NCBI GenBank assembly: GCA_023228195.1 | Contig: JALOBR010000071.1 | Coordinates: forward strand, 1 to 7,675 | Source: Candidatus Omnitrophota bacterium | GTDB lineage: Bacteria; Omnitrophota; Gorgyraeia; Duberdicusellales; 4484-171 | Direction: 5' to 3' | DNA length: 7,675 nt | Part shown: positions 1 through 4,744 of the stretch, piece by piece | Layout of the letters: each line of letters begins with the position of its first letter | How positions within the stretch are numbered: the first letter of the stretch is position 1 | Program-made: the position numbers and the translations under genes | The notes under the pieces: generated by a model | What the model saw: only the letters and a program-made list of their open reading frames with translations | Told to the model about the DNA's origin: nothing | The model's database searches: none

Positions 1-341
1 ATAGACAAACCCTACCAGATGTTTAAACGCGAAATTTAAGGCTATTTTGATTGATTTAGGGGTGCTATAAGGCTGGTTTCGGGCAGGTTATTATAGACCC
101 GGAAGAATACGGTAATAAATCATAAAGTAAGAATATATAGCTAGAGGTAAGAAGCCTACCTTGAATTCACAGCTTTTTATAAAAATCAAGGAAATGATTG
201 ACCCTATTAGTTATTAGCCGATTTAAGACAATAACAAAAGTTAACATAAGATATATTATAGGAAGTAAGGTATATTCTCTTGTTCTGCCTACGGATTCTA
301 AATATTGCTCTAAAAGGGGTTATCTGGTTGCTCTCTTGAGG
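1..341. other. Gene-free stretch downstream of the ribbon-helix-helix gene
   Basis: Stops are frequent in all frames; the only ORFs are short, lack convincing SD sites and resemble nothing I know. A/T-rich overall. The one structured element is the hairpin at 60-100. I see no tRNA, terminator with a T-run, or transposon end that I could support. Confidence 0.6.
60..100. repeat. Interrupted inverted repeat / hairpin
   Basis: GGGT (60-63) pairs with ACCC (97-100) and CTATAA (65-70) with TTATAG (91-96), with a single bulged G at 64. Inside, CTG (73-75) can pair with CAG (84-86), leaving a G-rich loop. It is a 10-bp stem plus an inner 3-bp stem. No T-run follows on either strand, so it is not a standard intrinsic terminator. 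Confidence 0.55.
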
Positions 342-554
342 TTATTTTTGCGGGCCAGGCGCCACGCTCTGCGGATTGTAATGGATGTTTAAAAAATCCA
401 AGACTATCTTTCTTATATATACAGATGGTTCCAGATGGGCCTTTTCTGCCCAGTTTAGTATCTCAACCCATTGTTCCCGGGTTAATCGTACATTTATCGT
501 TTTTGTGTATTTTACTACCTTTTTAGGCCTGCCTTTTTTTGCCTTACTCGCCAT
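342..554 (-). CDS. Ribbon-helix-helix DNA-binding protein (70 aa)
   Basis: A basic N-terminus with KKGRPKK (an AT-hook-like GRP patch, residues 6-12) leads into a ribbon-helix-helix pattern. The strand TINVRLT is about 19-25, helix 1 REQWVEILNWAEKA about 26-39, the turn HLEPS, and helix 2 VYIRKIVLDFLN about 45-56, followed by a short polar tail. Such proteins bind DNA as dimers through the strand pair and include antitoxins, plasmid copy-number or partition regulators and mobilisation accessory proteins. The start is firm: AGGAGGA lies just upstream of the ATG, and a strong promoter sits at 636-664. No toxin, relaxase or ParA-type partner is visible in the window, and the downstream 341 bp hold no gene. 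The 10-bp repeats in its leader could be its own operator (inference). Confidence 0.82.
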   Translation of the reverse strand: MASKAKKGRPKKVVKYTKTINVRLTREQWVEILNWAEKAHLEPSVYIRKIVLDFLNIHYNPQSVAPGPQK

Positions 555-595
555 TACTTCCTCCTGATTTGTTCAATGATTTGGATTTATGAGAA

Positions 596-635
596 CACCA
601 TAAAACACTAAAAACCACTAAAAAACACCAAAAAG
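596..635. repeat. Four tandem 10-bp repeats, CAC[C/T]A with A-tracts
   Basis: Read on the plus strand the units are CACCATAAAA, CACTAAAAAC, CACTAAAAAA and CACCAAAAAG, with CAC beginning at 596, 606, 616 and 626, a strict 10-bp period. The array abuts the -10 and covers the expected start site of the ribbon-helix-helix gene. It may be an operator array for that protein, an intrinsic bend from phased A-tracts, or a low-complexity accident. Confidence 0.8.
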
Positions 636-641
636 AGTATA
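636..641 (-). promoter_or_regulatory. Extended -10 element (TGC-TATACT) of the ribbon-helix-helix gene promoter
   Basis: TATACT preceded by TGC on the minus strand, paired with the -35 at 659-664. Transcription would begin near 629, inside the decamer array at 596-635, giving a leader of about 75 nt before the ATG at 554. Confidence 0.78.
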
Positions 642-658
642 GCACAAACGTAAGGCTT

Positions 659-664
659 TGTAAA
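659..664 (-). promoter_or_regulatory. -35 element (TTTACA) of the ribbon-helix-helix gene promoter
   Basis: TTTACA matches TTGACA in 5 of 6 positions and lies exactly 17 nt upstream of the -10 at 636-641. Confidence 0.75.
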
Positions 665-669
665 CCGAT

Positions 670-684
670 AAAGGATACTCCTTT
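670..684. repeat. Short perfect inverted repeat upstream of the -35
   Basis: Arms AAAGGA and TCCTTT with a 3-nt spacer lie 28 nt past the stop of the secreted protein gene and 6 bp from the -35 of the next gene. No T-run follows on the minus strand, so it is a poor intrinsic terminator; it could be an operator. Confidence 0.4.
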
Positions 685-712
685 TAAGGGCGCGGTCTCC
701 TCTGCTGAAGGC

Positions 713-1366
713 TTAAAGGCTTTCTTCTGCCAGGTTAATTGCGGTTGTAGGGCTTGTCGGCGGGCCGTCAACGCCTTTATATTGTATCAGGGTGTTGTCG
801 TCTGCACGGTACCAATAAAAAGCATGCCAGAACATTGAGCGGAAACCGGTAAGAATAACTTTTATTTTATAGGCTTTTATTTCTTTTCCGTTCATATTTA
901 TAGTTTCTTTTCCGTAATTTAAAGCCTTCATTTTGTAGGGCTTTAAATTCGTAGGATTAAGCGTCCAAAAGGTTACGGCTTTTTTCCGCGATTTTATTAG
1001 TTTTGATAGCGAAAAAGACATTGGTTGGTACCAGGGATCCTTGTCTATTTTTATGTTTCTTTCTATCGGTTTTGATTTAAAGACCCCGCTTATTGTAATT
1101 AAGTTTTTTTTCCGTTTGGCTGTAACATCTGTTTTTTCGGTAGTATTTACCAGGTGCCATTCCAGGCTGTTTAAGTGGGAGTCATTTGTCGTGGTGTAGG
1201 TTTCCTGAACGCGTCTTGCTTCAAGCACGGTCCAGTATTTTTCCGTTTTTATTTTCCAGAATATATCTGTATAGCAATCTTTTATCCTTTCAATGTATTT
1301 ATACTCCTTTGCCTGCAGATTTAACGAAAAGAAGAACGAAATTAAAAAAATAAAAATATATTTCAT
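713..1366 (-). CDS. Secreted DUF3108-like protein (217 aa)
   Basis: The chosen start is the ATG at 1364-1366 (MKYIFIFLIS). It begins a signal peptide, h-region FIFLISFFFSLNL ending at QA about residue 19. It has an AAGGAA SD 9 nt upstream and starts 2 nt after the previous stop; the longer frame from 1429 would overlap that gene by 61 bp and bury the signal peptide. The mature part is beta-rich with many charged strands. Features resembling DUF3108 are the repeated W/Y positions, the IDKDPWYQPMSFS segment (about 107-120) and the C-terminal FYWYRADDNTLIQYKGVDGPP (about 183-203). No lipobox Cys is present, so it should be periplasmic or exported rather than a lipoprotein. Function is unknown; some family members are linked to envelope or outer-membrane metabolism. 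Assignment to DUF3108 rests on pattern only. Confidence 0.7.
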   Translation of the reverse strand: MKYIFIFLISFFFSLNLQAKEYKYIERIKDCYTDIFWKIKTEKYWTVLEARRVQETYTTTNDSHLNSLEWHLVNTTEKTDVTAKRKKNLITISGVFKSKPIERNIKIDKDPWYQPMSFSLSKLIKSRKKAVTFWTLNPTNLKPYKMKALNYGKETINMNGKEIKAYKIKVILTGFRSMFWHAFYWYRADDNTLIQYKGVDGPPTSPTTAINLAEESL

Positions 1367-1368
1367 AT

Positions 1369-1701
1369 CTATTTGTTCCTTATTGCCGCCATTTTTAATG
1401 TGGTATGTATATTGTCCTGCCACGGCCAAAGCATGGCGATTATGATATTTTCCCCGTTGTCTTTTTTGAAAAGAGTTTGATTCTCCCAGATACCGCCATA
1501 GTCTTTAGTTAAGAGCAGGATATCCTTAGATGGCTTTACGCCTTGCTTTTTCTCTGGTTCTCCGAAGATATCAGCGAATATCTTATTTAATGTACTGAGG
1601 TCTTTGTTTAAAAGAACTATTTCGCCATACTCCTCGGATATCGTGCGTTTCTCCGCGATATTTATGCTAGTGAGTTTATCAATTATGTTTTGTAGCGTCA
1701 T
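1369..1701 (-). CDS. Hypothetical protein (110 aa), soluble
   Basis: I do not recognise this protein. It has an N-terminal helix (NIIDKLTSI), an acidic middle with a GEPEKKQGVKPS linker (about 47-58), and a C-terminal segment with DYGGIWENQTLFKK and AMLWPWQDNIHTTLKMA (about 68-106) that is rich in Trp and looks like beta strands. No signal peptide or transmembrane helix is visible, so it is probably cytoplasmic. Its ATG is 12 nt after the 64-aa gene with only a weak SD, so coupling is likely. Its last codons contain the SD of the downstream secreted protein gene, with a 2-nt intergenic gap, which ties the two genes together. Confidence 0.68.
   Translation of the reverse strand: MTLQNIIDKLTSINIAEKRTISEEYGEIVLLNKDLSTLNKIFADIFGEPEKKQGVKPSKDILLLTKDYGGIWENQTLFKKDNGENIIIAMLWPWQDNIHTTLKMAAIRNK
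1376..1381 (-). promoter_or_regulatory. Shine-Dalgarno site that fixes the start of the secreted protein
   Basis: AAGGAA on the minus strand, 9 nt from the ATG at 1364-1366 and inside the last codons of the 110-aa gene. It supports the MKYIF start over the upstream in-frame ATG at 1427-1429. Confidence 0.65.
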
Positions 1702-1713
1702 TACTTGATGAGA

Positions 1714-1908
1714 TTAAACGTTTGTAAGCAGGCTTTTAAGATTAGAAATATCTTTTACCTTAATACCGCTTCTGCGTAGCGCTTTTAGCATCCTGTCATA
1801 GGTTTCAACGATTGTTTTTCCTTCAGTGAGATGATTCGAAAAAATACATCCAAAACCGCGGCGGTTCTTTATTTTAAATATTTTTATCCGGCGTGCACCT
1901 ATCTCCAT
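1714..1908 (-). CDS. Small protein of unknown function (64 aa)
   Basis: A very strong SD (AAGGAGGA, 1912-1919) sits just before the ATG, and the gene is tightly packed between neighbours (15 nt after the coiled-coil gene, 12 nt before the next), so it is likely translated. The protein is basic: RRIKIFKIKNRRGFGCIFSN suggests two or three beta strands, followed by TEGKTIVETYDRMLKALRRSG, an amphipathic helix, then a short tail. The strand-Gly-Cys-then-G[KD]T-x2-E-x6-[AM]L order is faintly like the partial RNase H fold of HicB proteins, but no HicA gene is adjacent, so I do not assign that family. No signal peptide or transmembrane segment. Confidence 0.7.
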   Translation of the reverse strand: MEIGARRIKIFKIKNRRGFGCIFSNHLTEGKTIVETYDRMLKALRRSGIKVKDISNLKSLLTNV

Positions 1909-1923
1909 AAGTCCTCCTTGTGT

Positions 1924-2508
1924 TTATAGGGAATCTTTGCTTCCGGTATCTTTATCAATTTTCGTTTCTTTATTCTTTTGGCTATCTTCTATGTTTTTCT
2001 TTTCTATATTATGTATTGCGTCGGTTATGTTTTTCTTAACCGTATCCATTTCGCTGCTTGGGGCTTGTGCCGGGCTTATTTTCAGTTTCTCTCTAAAATC
2101 CTTGTTCTCGTCGGTTAGCCGTTTATTTTCGTTTTCTTTTTCCATAAGTTTATCTTTTAGGCTTTCATTTTCTGCCCGAAGCGTATCAAGGGTCGATTTA
2201 AGGTTGTCTTCAGCGAGCCGCATGTTTTGCAGGTCCTCTTTAATAGCGCCTTCATTTTCACGGGAATCATTTAAATCTTCCTTGGCAGCGGTAAGTTCGC
2301 TGCTTAATTTCTCCATTTCTGTGCGCTGGGATGAATTGTCGAATTCCAGATTTTGTATTTTTACGTTTAAGGAAATGACTTGTTGCTTAAGGTCAAAGAT
2401 GCTGCTTTCTTTTCTTTTTTTCTCTTTTGTCTCAGTGGTTGAAGCCATGAAGGCATATAAAGTAAAAGCCACCCCTGCAGCAATGACAATAATTATAATA
2501 ATATTCAT
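1924..2508 (-). CDS. Membrane-anchored coiled-coil protein of unknown function
   Basis: A 194-aa protein with an N-terminal hydrophobic helix (residues about 3-20, a run of Ile then AAGVAFTLYAF). A Lys/Glu-rich stretch and a long heptad-patterned coiled coil (about 36-145) follow, then a polar Lys/Asp-rich tail. The basic segment after the helix (KEKKRK) predicts that the coil faces the cytoplasm. I recognise no catalytic motif. The ATG follows the STAS-PilZ stop by 3 nt, with SD CAGGAG overlapping that stop, a classic coupled arrangement. It may act as a scaffold or spacer for the adjacent STAS-PilZ and zf-HC2 proteins; that role is inferred only from position. An equally long antisense ORF is a shadow of this low-complexity coil. 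Confidence 0.82.
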   Translation of the reverse strand: MNIIIIIVIAAGVAFTLYAFMASTTETKEKKRKESSIFDLKQQVISLNVKIQNLEFDNSSQRTEMEKLSSELTAAKEDLNDSRENEGAIKEDLQNMRLAEDNLKSTLDTLRAENESLKDKLMEKENENKRLTDENKDFREKLKISPAQAPSSEMDTVKKNITDAIHNIEKKNIEDSQKNKETKIDKDTGSKDSL

Positions 2509-2511
2509 AAT

Positions 2512-3231
2512 TTACTCCTGAGAACTGTGTGTAAGGTGTTTTTCTACAAAATTTATAATTTGCTCCTGGACCTCGGGGCTTATGTCGTAAAATTCAAGCC
2601 CCATGCCCGGAGATTCCATGGGTTGGATTTCGCTATCGGCTTCCCAGACGACCTTGGAGTCGACTTCAATGACTCCTGGCGCTGGGGTTAAATCTATGCG
2701 CGTGGTGAGTATTTCGCCTATTGAAAATACTTTCTCCGCGGCTAGAAATACCCCTATGGCGCTTAAATTTATGATTTTGCCTTTATGGAAAATATCTTTC
2801 GGGGAATATTTTTGTTTATATTCGATAGTGTTATGCAGCGGTATGCGTTTAAAGCGCCTGCGTAGTCTCTGTTCAAGGATGTGCGAGAACAATACTTCTT
2901 CCGTAAAGCTTTTTATTGCTTCGTCTTCGTTTTCATAATAAGTGAACACTTTATCCAGGCCCACTATCGAAAACAGCTTTTGCACGTGAGAAGGCACGTT
3001 GCAAAGTTTCATTCTGCCTTTATGGTTTAAGATATTTTTATAAGCAACCGCAATCAGCGATATGCCGACATAATCGATTAGGTTTATTCCTTCAAAATTG
3101 CACAGTATATTCTTGGATTTTGTAATCAGTGCCCAGCCTACGGTTTCTACGAAATCTGCGGAATTGATATCAATACTTCCTTCCAAATCTAGTATAACGA
3201 CATCTTCTTTTTCGCGCGTAGTAATTTTCAT
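2512..3231 (-). CDS. STAS-PilZ fusion protein (anti-sigma-antagonist-like domain plus c-di-GMP receptor domain)
   Basis: A 239-aa soluble protein with two recognisable domains. Residues 1 to about 112 read as a STAS domain: VVILDLEGSIDINSA, then ILCNFEGINLIDYVGISLI, then GRMKLCNVP and a GLDKVF stretch, as in SpoIIAA-like proteins. Residues about 120-235 read as PilZ: the RRxxR c-di-GMP motif (R125, R126, R129), NLSAIG (N155, S157, G160; the [D/N]xSxxG motif) and the closing GMGLEF. The c-di-GMP-binding residues look intact. In the STAS domain the usual phosphorylated Ser of the DSSG motif is replaced (D53-Y54-V55-G56). This suggests it is not switched by a Ser kinase but instead by c-di-GMP (inference). 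No SD is evident before the ATG. The stop overlaps the SD of the next gene, so translation is coupled. Its place between a zf-HC2 protein and a membrane coiled-coil protein points to a signalling unit. Confidence 0.88.
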   Translation of the reverse strand: MKITTREKEDVVILDLEGSIDINSADFVETVGWALITKSKNILCNFEGINLIDYVGISLIAVAYKNILNHKGRMKLCNVPSHVQKLFSIVGLDKVFTYYENEDEAIKSFTEEVLFSHILEQRLRRRFKRIPLHNTIEYKQKYSPKDIFHKGKIINLSAIGVFLAAEKVFSIGEILTTRIDLTPAPGVIEVDSKVVWEADSEIQPMESPGMGLEFYDISPEVQEQIINFVEKHLTHSSQE

Positions 3232-3264
3232 GGTTTTATGAAATATCTAAGCGGCAGTATGCAA

Positions 3265-3543
3265 TTAACCTTTTATTAAAAGAAAAACTACAAAAATTAA
3301 CACTATGACACCTATGCCAAGGATAACATATTCCAGTATGTTCACGTCACTTTTTATGGGTATTTCCGGGAGAGTTTCCTGTTGTGGTGCAGGTATGGTA
3401 TTTGGTTTGTCCATTAATTGCGCAAGGTGTTGCCGGCAACTGTCGCATATACACAAATGCTCTTCTACTTTTGATATGTCCTGGTCTGTGGCTGTGTGTT
3501 TTATATAGGATGGTATTATTGTTTTTATTTCTTCGCAGCTCAT
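3265..3543 (-). CDS. Zinc-finger (zf-HC2, anti-sigma-like) single-pass membrane protein
   Basis: This 92-aa protein has the H-x3-C-x2-C zinc-binding pattern of the ZAS/zf-HC2 family (H29, C33, C36, plus C3 near the N-terminus and an extra C31). A Pro-rich linker (about 48-65) and one C-terminal transmembrane helix (about 69-90) follow, leaving two residues outside. Topology suggests the zinc finger is cytoplasmic. Family members are often anti-sigma factors or small membrane sensors; this one has no periplasmic sensor domain, so a partner would have to supply the signal. No ECF sigma factor is adjacent; the nearest sigma gene, about 1.2 kb upstream, is primary-like. No SD is visible before the ATG, whose upstream is A/T-rich. 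It lies between rpsU and the STAS-PilZ gene, probably co-transcribed with the latter (33-nt gap). Function as an anti-sigma factor is inference. Confidence 0.85.
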   Translation of the reverse strand: MSCEEIKTIIPSYIKHTATDQDISKVEEHLCICDSCRQHLAQLMDKPNTIPAPQQETLPEIPIKSDVNILEYVILGIGVIVLIFVVFLLIKG

Positions 3544-3618
3544 GTAATTAAATATTTTTGCTGTTAATAGCCGGTTTAAGGCAGTGAAAATTTTTGTTTT
3601 GCATCGTTTAAAATAAAT

Positions 3619-3780
3619 TTAACGTTTTTTCTTTGCTTTTTCCCGTCTTTTTTGAGAAGGCTTAGTGTAGTGTTGGCGGTCTTTAAAATCCTGCAATATG
3701 CCTTCGCGTTTACATTGCATTTTAAATGCGCGTAATGCCTTCTCAAAATCTTCTCTTCTTTCTATATGCACTTCAGCCAT
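3619..3780 (-). CDS. rpsU: Small ribosomal subunit protein bS21
   Basis: This 53-aa, strongly basic protein begins MAEVHIERREDFEKALRAFK and ends in the Lys/Arg-rich tail REKAKKKR, the normal size and profile of bS21. bS21 binds the 30S platform near the anti-Shine-Dalgarno region and aids initiation on mRNAs. The arrangement of an N-terminal ExEDFEKALRxFK-type helix, then CKREGILQDFKDRQHYTKPS, is diagnostic. The ATG is supported by AAGGAG (3787-3792) with 6-nt spacing. It does not sit in an rpsU-dnaG-rpoD operon here; the upstream neighbour is a tRNA and the downstream one is a zinc-finger membrane protein 75 nt away. No terminator is visible after it, so read-through into that cluster is possible. 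Confidence 0.95.
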   Translation of the reverse strand: MAEVHIERREDFEKALRAFKMQCKREGILQDFKDRQHYTKPSQKRREKAKKKR

Positions 3781-4030
3781 ATTTTTCTCCTTATTTTTTC
3801 TATTATACCAAATAATCGCAATTCAGCAAGGTAAATGATGGGTTTTGGCAAATTTAGGGCATAACTAATCAATTTTTACCCTATCCCCTGCTGTCTTAAA
3901 GCACATCCTTACCTTACGCCGTATATGTTTTCTGTCATGGTTAGAGCGTTTTTTGCAGGTGTGTCTTATGATTGTTTGTGAGGATGTCAAAGGTAAATCG
4001 ATAGGTTATAATGCGTTTGAGGTATTATCA
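3781..4030. other. Non-coding gap between tRNA-Arg and rpsU
   Basis: This 250-bp stretch holds no supportable ORF on either strand. It contains the rpsU promoter at its left end. A consensus -35 TTGACA (minus strand, 3985-3990) has only a poor -10 partner, so I do not call a second promoter. No obvious terminator for the tRNA transcript is visible. Confidence 0.6.
3802..3829 (-). promoter_or_regulatory. Extended -10 promoter for rpsU
   Basis: On the minus strand TGGTATAAT (perfect -10 TATAAT at 3802-3807 with an extended TGn) lies 16 nt after TTGCTG (3824-3829, a weak -35). Transcription would start near 3795, giving a leader of only about 15 nt that holds the SD. The weak -35 is offset by the extended -10. 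Confidence 0.75.
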
Positions 4031-4103
4031 TGCCCCCACCCCGAGTCGAACGGGGATTTCAGCCTTAGGAGGGCCGCGCTCTATCCGTTTGAGCTATAGG
4101 GGC
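4031..4103 (-). tRNA. tRNA-Arg (anticodon CCT)
   Basis: A complete 73-nt cloverleaf folds by eye. The acceptor stem is GCCCCTA with TGGGGGC (one T-G pair) and the discriminator base is A. The D stem is GCTC/GAGC with a GG-containing loop. The anticodon stem is CGGCC/GGCTG (one G-T pair) around the loop CTCCTAA, giving anticodon CCT for AGG codons. A 4-nt variable loop is followed by the T arm CCCCG-TTCGACT-CGGGG. CCA is not encoded (the next bases are TGA), so a CCA-adding enzyme is required. It lies 97 nt downstream of apt in the same direction, but I see no clear promoter immediately upstream and no terminator downstream, so it may be processed from a longer transcript. Confidence 0.96.
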
Positions 4104-4200
4104 AAGAAAAGCCACAGCTGAATAAGTTTGGTAAGAAATAACGAATTTTTGGTGTCTTATTCTCAGTCCGGAATTTTACGGTATGATTCAGGTTTCCAGT

Positions 4201-4719
4201 TTATATGTCAAACTTGATTAACGAATATACTGGATATTCTTTAAATTTTTCTTTGCCTTTTAGATCGGTAAGTTCGATGAGGAAAGCAACGCCGACGATG
4301 TCAGCATCAAACTTTTTTACCAGATTAACCAGGGCTAGCGCTGTGCCGCCCGTTGCCAGAAGGTCATCAAGAATAAGCACCTTTGCGTTTTTTGGGAGAG
4401 CGTCTTCGTGGATATGCAATTCGTTTGTTCCATATTCCAGGGAATATGAATGCTTATATGTTCTATATGGAAGTTTCCCCGGTTTTCTTACCGGAATAAA
4501 TCCGCAACCAAGCTTGTAGCTAAGCGCTCCTCCTAAAATAAAACCTCTTGCCTCAGCGGCAACCACATAGTCTATATTTTTTCCTTTAAATATTTTTGCT
4601 AAGCCGTTAACCGTAGCCTTGAACGCTTTTTTATCGCTAAGTAAGGTGGTTATGTCTTTGAATTGAATTCCTTTTTTAGGAAAGTCAGGAATATTTCTGA
4701 TATGTCTTTCTAGTTTCAT
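4201..4719 (-). CDS. apt: Adenine phosphoribosyltransferase
   Basis: APRT makes AMP and PPi from adenine and PRPP in purine salvage; it is cytoplasmic and usually dimeric. The 172-aa length is typical. Visible landmarks are FPKKGIQFKDITTLL (residues 13-27), AAEARGFILGGAL (54-66), RKPGKLPY (78-85), the LEYGTNELHIHEDAL stretch (94-108) that covers the active site, and the PRPP-binding motif VLILDDLLATGGTA (114-127) with its paired Asp residues. Nothing essential is missing. The ATG is well supported by a strong SD (AAAGGAGGG, 4722-4730). It begins 25 nt after the sigma factor stop and is very likely in the same transcript. No convincing terminator follows before the tRNA. Confidence 0.96.
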   Translation of the reverse strand: MKLERHIRNIPDFPKKGIQFKDITTLLSDKKAFKATVNGLAKIFKGKNIDYVVAAEARGFILGGALSYKLGCGFIPVRKPGKLPYRTYKHSYSLEYGTNELHIHEDALPKNAKVLILDDLLATGGTALALVNLVKKFDADIVGVAFLIELTDLKGKEKFKEYPVYSLIKFDI

Positions 4720-4721
4720 AA

Positions 4722-4730
4722 CCCTCCTTT
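4722..4730 (-). promoter_or_regulatory. Strong Shine-Dalgarno site of apt
   Basis: AAAGGAGGG on the minus strand sits 2 nt from the apt ATG at its near edge, with the AGGA core 5-7 nt away. It contrasts with the near absence of an SD before the preceding sigma factor, suggesting apt is initiated independently within the shared transcript. Confidence 0.8.
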
Positions 4731-4744
4731 CATCGTAAGTCTCA

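Noticed and set aside
167..247. 26-aa minus-strand ORF in the left gene-free region
   Set aside because: No SD, no similarity I can name, and short enough to arise by chance.
198..392. 64-aa plus-strand ORF starting with TTG, preceded by AAGG
   Set aside because: It overlaps the well-supported ribbon-helix-helix gene by 51 bp, starts at TTG, and shows no recognisable domain. It is the best plus-strand candidate but still unconvincing.
544..771. 75-aa minus-strand ORF between the secreted protein and the ribbon-helix-helix gene
   Set aside because: It overlaps the end of the secreted protein by 59 bp, has no SD, and runs through the promoter, the decamer repeats and the SD of the next gene, which explain that sequence better.
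1367..1429. N-terminal extension of the secreted protein starting at the ATG at 1427-1429
   Set aside because: It would overlap the upstream gene by 61 bp and place a signal peptide at residue 22; the start at 1366 has an SD and a 2-nt intergenic gap.
1937..2521. 194-aa plus-strand ORF of the same length as the coiled-coil gene
   Set aside because: It is the antisense shadow of the Lys/Glu-rich coil, giving a Ser/Phe/Leu-rich low-complexity translation with no SD.
3855..3892. TAGGG/CCCTA inverted repeat in the tRNA-rpsU gap as a terminator
   Set aside because: Only 5 bp with a loop of more than 20 nt and no T-run; too weak to call.
3962..3990. Second promoter upstream of rpsU with a perfect TTGACA at 3985-3990
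   Set aside because: No acceptable -10 at 15 to 18 nt; the best match (TAAGAC) agrees in only three positions.
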